In this document: positions 1-5,422 of the stretch, piece by piece
Numbering within the stretch: the stretch's first letter is position 1
How the letters are laid out: each line of letters begins with the position of its first letter
Assembly (NCBI GenBank): GCA_964560165.1
Contig: CAZLLB010000202.1
Coordinates: 1 to 6,244, forward strand
Source of the DNA: Parvibaculum sp964560165
GTDB taxonomy: Bacteria > Pseudomonadota > Alphaproteobacteria > Parvibaculales > Parvibaculaceae
Direction of reading: 5' to 3'
DNA length: 6,244 nt
Notes under the pieces: model-generated
The model's database searches: none
The model's input: the letters and a program-made list of their open reading frames with translations, nothing else
Told to the model about the DNA's origin: nothing
Translations under genes and position numbers: made by a program

Positions 1-412
1 CGTAGAAGCTCGTCTCGTTGGACGAGCCCATGGCGAACTCGTCATTGTTGAGCTTACCCAACATCACGGCGCCATCGCGCCAGAGGTTCGACGTGACGGT
101 TGACTCATAGGGCGGCACGAAACCGTCGAGGATGTGGCTGCAAGCGGTCGTGAGAACGCCCTTCGTCGCGAAGAGATCCTTGATGCCGAGAGGCAAGCCT
201 TCAAGTGCCCCGCCCTCGCCCTTGGCAAGTCTGGTATCCGAGGCGCGCGCCATGTCGAGCGCCTTGTCGGCTGTGACAGTCACATAGGCGTTGAGCGCCT
301 TGGCGCTCTCCATCTCTGCCAGATAGGCCCCGGTCAGTTCGACCGAGGTGATCTCTTTCTTTTTCAGCGCGTCACGCGCGCCAGCCAAGGTCAGCTTCGT
401 CAGATCGCTCAT
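1..412 (-). CDS. gatA: Asp-tRNA(Asn)/Glu-tRNA(Gln) amidotransferase subunit A, N-terminal part (cut by window edge)
   Basis: GatA is the amidase subunit of cytoplasmic GatCAB. It releases ammonia from glutamine so that the complex can convert Glu-tRNA(Gln) and/or Asp-tRNA(Asn) to the cognate amide. The 137 residues seen begin MSDLTKLTLAGARDAL and reach MGSSNETSFY. The amidase-signature segment GLPLGIKDLF (about residues 72-81) supplies Lys78, which aligns with the catalytic lysine of the Ser-cisSer-Lys triad; the two serines would lie beyond the window edge. The family is usually about 490 residues, so roughly 70 percent is missing. Two adjacent ATGs are possible: the one at 415-413 gives an ATGA overlap with the gatC stop, the one at 412-410 gives TGATG. 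I chose the second because MSDL is a common N-terminus. Either way gatC and gatA are translationally coupled. Family identity is secure. Confidence 0.96.
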   Translation of the reverse strand, partial: MSDLTKLTLAGARDALKKKEITSVELTGAYLAEMESAKALNAYVTVTADKALDMARASDTRLAKGEGGALEGLPLGIKDLFATKGVLTTACSHILDGFVPPYESTVTSNLWRDGAVMLGKLNNDEFAMGSSNETSFY

Positions 413-699
413 CATTCCACCACTCTCGGCACGACATAGAAGCCGTCTTCGGACTTCGGCGCGTTGCTCGTCACTTCTTTCTGGAGGTCGCCGGACGTCA
501 CCACGTCCTCGCGCATCTTCATGATCACATCGACCGCGCTGGTCATCGGCTCGACACCCTTGGTGTCAACTTCGCTCAACTGTTCCACCCAGCCGAGGAT
601 GGTGTTGAGCTCGCCTTCAAGCGCCGGAAGCTCGTCGTCCCGGACTGCAATTCGCGCAAGCCGGGCGATGTGCCGGACCGTATTCTGATCGACGGACAT
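412..699 (-). CDS. gatC: Asp-tRNA(Asn)/Glu-tRNA(Gln) amidotransferase subunit C
   Basis: GatC is the small subunit that wraps around the GatA-GatB interface and stabilises the tRNA-dependent amidotransferase. This 95-residue protein has the usual family length. Visible family features are the N-terminal helix with VRHIARLARIAV (about 8-19), the segment LNTILGWVEQLSEVD (31-45) followed by GVEPM, and the C-terminal NAPKSEDGFYVVPRVVE (79-95), the hallmark tail. The ATG at 699-697 has an AAAGG Shine-Dalgarno six bases upstream (710-706). The stop codon overlaps the gatA start, so gatC is first of a gatCA pair. A strong hairpin lies 29 bases upstream of the start (728-765) and may sit in the leader transcript. 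Start and identity are both well supported. Confidence 0.97.
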   Translation of the reverse strand: MSVDQNTVRHIARLARIAVRDDELPALEGELNTILGWVEQLSEVDTKGVEPMTSAVDVIMKMREDVVTSGDLQKEVTSNAPKSEDGFYVVPRVVE

Positions 700-727
700 G
701 AGGTGCCTTTATTTCGGTTTTGAAAGA

Positions 728-765
728 AGCCGCGCTGGACGGATCACCGTCCAGGTGCTGCGGCT
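728..765 (-). promoter_or_regulatory. Strong two-tier hairpin in the gatC upstream region, terminator-like in the gatC direction
   Basis: The core is a perfect 8-bp stem, CTGGACGG (735-742) and CCGTCCAG (747-754), closed by a four-base loop. It is nested in an outer perfect 6-bp stem, AGCCGC (728-733) and GCGGCT (760-765), with an asymmetric internal loop of 1 and 5 bases. Read on the minus strand, the outer stem is followed by TTCTTTC, a modest U-rich run, before the gatC Shine-Dalgarno. It could be an attenuator or leader structure of gatCA, a terminator for readthrough from the right, or an mRNA-stabilising hairpin. On the plus strand there is no upstream gene for it to terminate. The structure is directly visible; its function is inference. 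Confidence 0.6.
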
Positions 766-788
766 CCCTTTCTCAAGGATTCGAGCGG

Positions 789-818
789 AACATAACAAAG
801 CCGGATGCCCCGCTGCAA
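789..818 (-). promoter_or_regulatory. Weak candidate promoter for gatCA
   Basis: On the minus strand TTGCAG (818-813) and TATGTT (794-789) are separated by 18 bases. They match the sigma-70 consensus at 3 of 6 and 4 of 6 positions. Initiation would fall around 780-783 and place the 728-765 hairpin in the 5' leader of gatC. Matches this weak occur by chance, so this is only the best candidate I could find. Confidence 0.2.
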
Positions 819-842
819 CGATGCCACTACTCTATATATCAG

Positions 843-848
843 GATAAT
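843..848 (+). promoter_or_regulatory. Candidate -10 element for ruvX operon
   Basis: GATAAT matches the TATAAT consensus at 5 of 6 positions, within a locally AT-rich stretch (TCTATATATC just upstream) in an otherwise GC-rich region. No recognisable -35 hexamer lies 16-18 bases upstream (820-825 reads GATGCC), so the promoter call rests on the -10 alone. It would give a leader of roughly 60 bases before the TTG start of ruvX. Confidence 0.25.
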
Positions 849-855
849 GCGTTGC

Positions 856-870
856 GCCGGTTCATCCGGC
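856..870 (+). repeat. Short inverted repeat in ruvX leader, also complementary to 800-807
   Basis: GCCGG (856-860) and CCGGC (866-870) form a 5-bp stem with loop TTCAT. The right arm can instead pair with a more distant copy: GCCGGATG at 800-807 is the exact reverse complement of CATCCGGC at 863-870. The repeats are seen directly. A role as an operator or as alternative RNA structures is speculative. Confidence 0.35.
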
Positions 871-915
871 CTCTTAAGTTCCGCCGAACAGAGATTTTTT
901 AAGGGAAACCAAGGC

Positions 916-1386
916 TTGAGCGGCAATGTGAAGAACCTGAGCGAGCTTCGTGCGGCGCTAAAGCGCGGCGAAAGGCTGATGGGACTCGATCTTGGCTCGA
1001 AAACCATCGGCCTGGCGCTTACCGATGTAACGCTGACCGTCGCAAGCCCCTTCGAAACCATTCGCCGGACCAAATTCACCGCCGACGCAACGCGCCTGCT
1101 GGCGCTGGCGGCGGAACATCAGGTGGGCGGATTCGTGGTCGGCCTGCCAGTCAACATGGACGGTAGCGAAGGCCCGGCGGCACAATCGGCACGAACCTTC
1201 GCACGCAATCTGGAAAGACTGTCGCCGCTGCCGCTCGCCTTCTGGGATGAGCGCATGTCAACCGCCGCCGTCACCCGCACCCTGCTTGAAGCCGATGCCA
1301 GCCGGGCGCGGCGCGCGGAGGTAGTGGACAAAATGGCTGCGGCCTACATCCTTCAGGGTGCGCTGGAACGCTTGCGCAGCGTATAA
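916..1386 (+). CDS. ruvX: RuvX/YqgF-family putative Holliday junction resolvase / pre-16S rRNA processing nuclease
   Basis: This RNase H-fold protein of 156 residues belongs to the YqgF/RuvX family. Members are annotated as putative Holliday junction resolvases; E. coli YqgF is implicated in 5' maturation of 16S rRNA. The order of motifs is intact: GLDLGSKTIGLA (23-34, acidic residue Asp25), VVGLPVNMDGSEGP (74-87), FWDERMSTAAV (109-119, Asp111 and Glu112) and VDKMAAAYILQGAL (137-150, Asp138). The metal-binding acidic set therefore appears complete. The open frame continues upstream to 805, but that part looks non-coding. I chose TTG at 916 because AAGGGA (901-906) sits 9 bases before it and the N-terminus then matches family length; GTG at 928 is a reasonable alternative, giving 152 residues. 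It diverges from gatC and probably leads an operon with the two transporter genes downstream. Confidence 0.93.
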   Translation: MSGNVKNLSELRAALKRGERLMGLDLGSKTIGLALTDVTLTVASPFETIRRTKFTADATRLLALAAEHQVGGFVVGLPVNMDGSEGPAAQSARTFARNLERLSPLPLAFWDERMSTAAVTRTLLEADASRARRAEVVDKMAAAYILQGALERLRSV

Positions 1387-1417
1387 GGATAATCAGGGGC
1401 CGCCCGAGGGACGCCAA

Positions 1418-2677
1418 TTGCACGACGCCAACATGAAGCTGCCGCGCGAGCAGCGCCTGCTGCTGTTGCTGGTCGGCAGTTCTCTTTTCATCAATAATTA
1501 CGATCTCGGCATCTTCGCCCTCGCCTTGCCGCAAATACAAGCGTCTCTGGCCATCCCTGAACAAAGCATCGGAGCCTATACCGGCATCATCCGGCTGGGG
1601 GTGCTATTCGCCTTCCCGCTCGCATTCATGGCTGACATTGTCGGCCGCAAGCGCCTGCTCATTTTCACGGTGAGCGGCATGACGCTGACGACCGTGCTCT
1701 CAGCCTTCGCGCAGAACGATGTTCAATTTCTGATCCTGCAAACGCTGGCGCGCTGCTTTTCCTATGCCGAGGACATGCTCTGCTATGTGATCATCGCCGA
1801 GGAAATCCACCCCAACATGCGCGGCTGGGCGCTGGGCCGCCTCGCAGCGCTCGGAACATTGGGCTACGCCCTGTCGTCGGTCCTCTATACGCAGATCGAC
1901 CACCTGTCTCATGGCTGGCGCGATTTCTATATCATCGGGGCGCTGGGTCTCGTCATCATCCTGCTGGCGCGACGGTCCTTGCGGGAAACGAAAAGCTTCA
2001 CTGCCCGCCGCGCCGCTCAGGCTGACATTCGCAAAAGCATGGCCAGCCATCTTGCCCCAATCGCCTCGCTTGCCCGTGCTTATCCGGGCCGCTTTGCGGC
2101 GCTCATCGCCACGACCATTCCCTATTCCTTTGGGCTCGCCGCCACCTTCGCTTTCATCTCAAAGTTCCTTCAGGAAACCCACGGCTATACGCCGCAACAA
2201 GTGGGCACGTTGCAGGTCTTCGGCGGCGCGCTCGCCATTATCGGCTATTTCGTTGCCGGTCGTTTGTCGGACGCCGTTGGACGGCGCATGGTGCTGGCCT
2301 TTTCGATCGCGCTGGCGACGGCCTGCCTCGGCGCTTTCTATGCGACCAGCAATTCACACCTGCTCATCGCGCTGTGGATCGGCGGGCTGTTCACCTATTT
2401 TGCTTCCGACGTGACGCTGTCGGCGCTCGGCAGCGAATTATTTCCGACTTCCTACAGGTCGACCTCGGCGCGCGCTCGCAGCGTCATCAATGCGACCGCA
2501 GCCATAGCGGGCCTCGCCGCCGAAAGCGTGCTCTACCCAATCGTCGGCAGCCATGCGACGGCGATCATCATCCTGCTCGCCTTTGCGCCACTTGCCATCA
2601 TCCCCGTCCTGTTGTTTCTACCCGAGACGGCGCGCCGCTCTCTCGACGAGGTTTCGCCCGAAGTCGAACAGGTCTAA
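1418..2677 (+). CDS. Major facilitator superfamily transporter, metabolite:H+ type, substrate unknown
   Basis: This is an inner-membrane secondary carrier of 419 residues with about 12 hydrophobic segments, normal MFS size. Motif A appears in both halves: DIVGRKRLL (73-81, loop 2-3) and GRLSDAVGRR (281-290, loop 8-9). Other features resemble the sugar/organic-acid porter branch: NNYDLG in helix 1 (26-31), EEIHPNMRG near 128-136, ELFPTSYR (340-347) and a C-terminal LPETARRSLDE (401-411). A basic cytoplasmic loop (about 185-225) joins the two halves. I chose TTG at 1418 because GAGGGA (1406-1411) lies six bases upstream. ATG at 1433 has no Shine-Dalgarno at useful distance, and GTG at 1358 would overlap ruvX. 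The gene begins 31 bases after the ruvX stop. Sugars, aromatic or carboxylic acids are all possible substrates. Family is certain, substrate is not. Confidence 0.93.
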   Translation: MHDANMKLPREQRLLLLLVGSSLFINNYDLGIFALALPQIQASLAIPEQSIGAYTGIIRLGVLFAFPLAFMADIVGRKRLLIFTVSGMTLTTVLSAFAQNDVQFLILQTLARCFSYAEDMLCYVIIAEEIHPNMRGWALGRLAALGTLGYALSSVLYTQIDHLSHGWRDFYIIGALGLVIILLARRSLRETKSFTARRAAQADIRKSMASHLAPIASLARAYPGRFAALIATTIPYSFGLAATFAFISKFLQETHGYTPQQVGTLQVFGGALAIIGYFVAGRLSDAVGRRMVLAFSIALATACLGAFYATSNSHLLIALWIGGLFTYFASDVTLSALGSELFPTSYRSTSARARSVINATAAIAGLAAESVLYPIVGSHATAIIILLAFAPLAIIPVLLFLPETARRSLDEVSPEVEQV

Positions 2678-2683
2678 TAGTTC

Positions 2684-2698
2684 CGAGGCGCCCAATTG
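2684..2698 (+). promoter_or_regulatory. Ribosome binding site and forced TTG start of the AEC gene
   Basis: GAGG at 2685-2688 lies seven bases before TTG at 2696-2698. Reading back in frame from the TTG there is no start codon before the TAG at 2678-2680, and the first conserved helix begins at once, so TTG is effectively forced. The stretch closely resembles the initiation region of the upstream MFS gene (1405-1420): both read CGAGG, a short C/G-rich spacer, then CCAATTG. Confidence 0.8.
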
Positions 2699-3610
2699 TT
2701 CGCCATTGTCACGTCTCTCGTTCCCGTATTCCTGGTCGTCGGCCTTGGCTTTGCGCTGCGCCGCCGCGATTTTCCGGGTGAGGCGATCTGGGCACCGCTC
2801 GATCAACTCAATTATTTCATCCTCTTTCCCGCCTTGCTGCTCTACACGCTCGCAACCGCCGACCTCAGCAGCTTCGATGTATGGCCGATGGCGGCTGCGC
2901 TCGCTGCAGGGCAATTGCTGATCGTTGTCGTGCTGGTCGCGGGACGCAGCGTCTATAAAATCCCGGGGCCGGAATTCAGCAGTGTTTTTCAAGGTTCCGT
3001 TCGCTGGAATACCTTCGTCGCGCTGGCCGCAATCTCCTCGCTCTATGGCAAGCCGGGGCTGACCATGGCCGCCGTCGCTGTCGCCGTCATGGTTCCGATT
3101 TCCAATACCACCTGCGTCATCGCGCTGACGCGCTACGCGCTCAACATACCAGCCAACCCGCTGACACTCGCCCGCCTGCTGGTCAAAAACCCGCTGCTGA
3201 TCGCCTGCGCCGCCGGGATATTCCTGAACGCTACCGGCATCGGCCTGACGCCATCGCTCGCGATCACCGCTCAGATCATCGGCAACGCATCGCTGACTTT
3301 GGGCCTGCTCTCTGTCGGCAGCGGCTTGCGCATCGGCCATATTGTCGAAGAAAAATGGGCGGTGCTTTACACGAGCCTTTTGAAGCTCATCCTCATGCCG
3401 CTGATCATGATGGGGGCGTGCTGGTTCTTCGGCGTCACCGGCCTACCGCGCCTCGTCATCCTCATCTGCGCCTCGGTGCCCGGCGCAACCTCCTCCTACG
3501 TGTTGGCCCGGCAACTTGGCGGCCATGTCGAATTGATGGCAAGCATCCTCACCGGCGCGACGGTGCTGGCCGTGCTGACGATGCCGCTGATGTTGTGGGT
3601 GTTCGGGTAG
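2696..3610 (+). CDS. AEC-family (auxin efflux carrier-like) permease
   Basis: This is an inner-membrane carrier of 304 residues, typical of the bacterial AEC family (two five-helix halves, about 10 membrane segments). Members include malate/malonate carriers such as MdcF and many uncharacterised exporters. Family signatures in order are: N-terminal helix VPVFLVVGLGFALRR (9-23), PLDQLNYFILFPALLLYTL (34-52), FQGSVRWNTFVALA (98-111), an unwound-helix region with PISNTTCV (134-141), KNPLLIACAAGI (164-175), GNASLTLGLLSVG (196-208), KLILMPLIM (230-238) and SVPGATSSYVLARQLGG (260-276). The TTG start is forced by an in-frame stop just upstream. It follows the MFS gene after 18 bases, so the two are very probably co-transcribed. 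It ends only 10 bases from the converging aidB stop. Substrate and direction of transport cannot be read from the sequence. Confidence 0.93.
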   Translation: MFAIVTSLVPVFLVVGLGFALRRRDFPGEAIWAPLDQLNYFILFPALLLYTLATADLSSFDVWPMAAALAAGQLLIVVVLVAGRSVYKIPGPEFSSVFQGSVRWNTFVALAAISSLYGKPGLTMAAVAVAVMVPISNTTCVIALTRYALNIPANPLTLARLLVKNPLLIACAAGIFLNATGIGLTPSLAITAQIIGNASLTLGLLSVGSGLRIGHIVEEKWAVLYTSLLKLILMPLIMMGACWFFGVTGLPRLVILICASVPGATSSYVLARQLGGHVELMASILTGATVLAVLTMPLMLWVFG

Positions 3611-3620
3611 GCCCCTGCAC

Positions 3621-5297
3621 CTATCGCGCTGGAATCGCCCGCTCCACGATCGCCCGCTGATCCACGCCCAGCGGCAGCGTTCCGTAGATATCACCCCAGT
3701 CGCGACCAAGCCGCGTCGCACAATAAGCGTCCGATACGGCGGCGGGCGCATGGCGGACGAGGATCGATCCGGCCGCGACCTTCGCCATCACTTCAACGAT
3801 CTGGCGCGAGCGCCCTTCGAGCGAGCCTAAATCCGTGAAGGCGTCTTTCAGCGCGTCAAGCGCCCCGTCATAAGCAGCATTGGCTCCACGCGCGCTTTCA
3901 AATTCGGCGAGAACAACATCAAGTGCTTGAGGTTCGCGTGTGAGGGCACGTAGTACATCAAGGCACATGACATTGCCCGATCCTTCCCAGATCGCGTTGA
4001 CCGGCATCTCGCGGTAGATACGCCCCGAAACGCCTTCCTCGACATAACCATTGCCGCCGAGACATTCCATCGCCTCGTAGCCGACATTGGGTGCGCGCTT
4101 GCAGACCCAATATTTCGCCACCGGCGTCATGATGCGGCGAAACGCTGCTTCCGCCTCATCCTCACCCGCGAGATCGAATGAACGCGCGACACGGAAGGAG
4201 AGCGCCGTCGCCGCCTCGGTCTCAAGCGCGAGATCGGCAAGCACATTCGCCATGAGGGGCTGGTCGATGAGTTTTTTCTGAAACACTGTCCGGTACGAGC
4301 AATGATGCACTGCTTGCGCAACCGCACCACGCATCAGCCCCGCCGAGGCGATAGCACAATCAAGCCGAGTATAGGTTGCCATCTCGATGATGTTGCGGAC
4401 GCCGCGCCCTTCCTCACCGATGAGCCAGGCGCTCGCGCCCTGAAACTCTACTTCCGAAGACGCGTTTGACTTGTTGCCGACCTTGTCCTTCAGCCGCTGA
4501 ATGGCGATGGCGTTTTCGACGCCATCCGGCATGAAGCGTGGCATCAGGAAGCAGGAGATGCCTCCCGGTGCTTGCGCCAGAACCAGAAACGCATCGCACA
4601 TCGGCGCGGAGAAAAACCATTTATGGCCCGTGATCCGGTATTCCCGGCCCGGCCCACCGCCACCGACCGGCTCTGCAACGGTGGTGTTGGCGCGCACATC
4701 GGTGCCGCCTTGTTTCTCGGTCATGCCCATGCCGAAAGTGACGCCAGTTTTGTCCTTCGCCGGAATGAAGCGCTGGTCGTATTGCCGCGAGAGAATGCGC
4801 GGGATCCATTCCTTTGCCAGATCAGGCTGGAACAGCAGTGCCGGCACCGCCGCATTGGTCATGGTGACGGGGCAGCCATGACCGGGTTCGATCTGCGTCA
4901 TCATGTAAGTGCCAGCGAGCCGCGAGACGACCGCGCCCTGCATGGGCTTCGATCCATCCTTCAGATAATCCCAAGGCGATCCATGCAGGCCCTGCTCAAC
5001 CGAGAGTGCCATCAACTGATGGTAGGATGGATGAAACTCCACCTTATCAACCCTATGGCCAAAACGGTCGAAGCTCTTCAGCACCGGCAGGTAAGTGTTT
5101 GCCTGCCGTCCGAGATCGATCACTTCGGCGGTTCCGATCTTCGCGCCGAAACCGGTGAGCGACGCCCGCGCGGCCGCACCGCCTTCGCGCTCAACCGTCT
5201 CCCGCAGCGCATGATCAGAGGTGTAGAGGTTGTAATTCTCCAGCGGCGGCGGCTGGTTAAAGACTTCATGCGTGGCGAAAGCGCGAGGGCTGGTCAT
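3621..5297 (-). CDS. aidB: AidB-like acyl-CoA dehydrogenase family flavoprotein
   Basis: The 558-residue product matches the AidB branch of the acyl-CoA dehydrogenase superfamily along its whole length; E. coli AidB is 541 residues. AidB is an FAD protein induced in the E. coli adaptive response to alkylation; it binds DNA and has weak isovaleryl-CoA dehydrogenase activity. Diagnostic segments: THEVFNQPPPLENYNLY (9-25), EFHPSYHQL (87-95), FGMGMTEKQGGTDV (188-201), GHKWFFSAP (224-232), RLKDKVGNKSNAS (268-280), ECLGGNGYVEE (411-421) and REMPVNAIWEGSGN (429-442). Glu438 in WEGSGN occupies the position of the usual dehydrogenase general base. The C-terminal domain (about 453-558) is net acidic, which makes conserved DNA binding doubtful. 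The ATG has AGGGAG (5310-5305) seven bases upstream. The gene is monocistronic as far as visible and diverges from pyrB. No Ada-type operator was recognised. Confidence 0.94.
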   Translation of the reverse strand: MTSPRAFATHEVFNQPPPLENYNLYTSDHALRETVEREGGAAARASLTGFGAKIGTAEVIDLGRQANTYLPVLKSFDRFGHRVDKVEFHPSYHQLMALSVEQGLHGSPWDYLKDGSKPMQGAVVSRLAGTYMMTQIEPGHGCPVTMTNAAVPALLFQPDLAKEWIPRILSRQYDQRFIPAKDKTGVTFGMGMTEKQGGTDVRANTTVAEPVGGGGPGREYRITGHKWFFSAPMCDAFLVLAQAPGGISCFLMPRFMPDGVENAIAIQRLKDKVGNKSNASSEVEFQGASAWLIGEEGRGVRNIIEMATYTRLDCAIASAGLMRGAVAQAVHHCSYRTVFQKKLIDQPLMANVLADLALETEAATALSFRVARSFDLAGEDEAEAAFRRIMTPVAKYWVCKRAPNVGYEAMECLGGNGYVEEGVSGRIYREMPVNAIWEGSGNVMCLDVLRALTREPQALDVVLAEFESARGANAAYDGALDALKDAFTDLGSLEGRSRQIVEVMAKVAAGSILVRHAPAAVSDAYCATRLGRDWGDIYGTLPLGVDQRAIVERAIPAR

Positions 5298-5381
5298 TGG
5301 AATTCTCCCTTCGATCCACCAGCGAGCCTATCACAGGTTGTCGCGCTATTTGGGCCTCGCCCTTCGAACCCACAAACGCCC

Positions 5382-5410
5382 TTGCCGCCCCTCGGAATCG
5401 GACCTATACA
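5382..5410 (+). promoter_or_regulatory. Candidate sigma-70 promoter of pyrB
   Basis: TTGCCG (5382-5387) and TATACA (5405-5410) are 17 bases apart, each matching consensus at 4 of 6 positions; TACAAT at 5407-5412 is an overlapping alternative -10. Initiation would fall near 5416-5419, only a few bases before the pyrB ATG at 5422. That fits the absence of a Shine-Dalgarno sequence and suggests a leaderless or nearly leaderless transcript. Transcription from further upstream cannot be excluded. Confidence 0.4.
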
Positions 5411-5422
5411 ATGCCGTTTTAA
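5411..5422 (+). other. Three-codon ORF (MPF) overlapping the pyrB start
   Basis: ATG CCG TTT TAA precedes pyrB, and its TAA shares its last base with the pyrB ATG (TAATG). Such an arrangement could couple reinitiation to pyrB if transcription begins upstream of 5411. If the TATACA promoter is used, the mini-ORF would not be transcribed, because it overlaps the -10 element. It has no Shine-Dalgarno. Chance occurrence is quite possible. Confidence 0.25.

Noticed and set aside
805..915. Extended N-terminus of RuvX from ATG at 805
   Set aside because: The extra 37 residues have no counterpart in the family and run through the promoter-like AT-rich stretch and the inverted repeat.
744..1079. 111-residue minus-strand frame covering the gatC-ruvX intergenic region
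   Set aside because: It overlaps the ruvX coding region antisense and has no recognisable motif. The gap between gatC and ruvX is better read as regulatory sequence.
1911..2414. 167-residue plus-strand frame inside the MFS gene
   Set aside because: This is an out-of-frame shadow of a well-supported MFS gene, with Ser/Arg/Pro-rich low-information sequence and no family resemblance.
2618..3340. 240-residue open frame on the minus strand opposite the AEC and MFS genes
   Set aside because: The translation is dominated by Asp, Arg, Gln and Glu with no recognisable domain. It mirrors the codon bias of the membrane-protein genes on the other strand.
3611..3620. Possible bidirectional terminator between AEC and aidB
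   Set aside because: The 10-base gap has no inverted repeat and no T-run on either strand, and no convincing stem was seen in the immediate gene ends.
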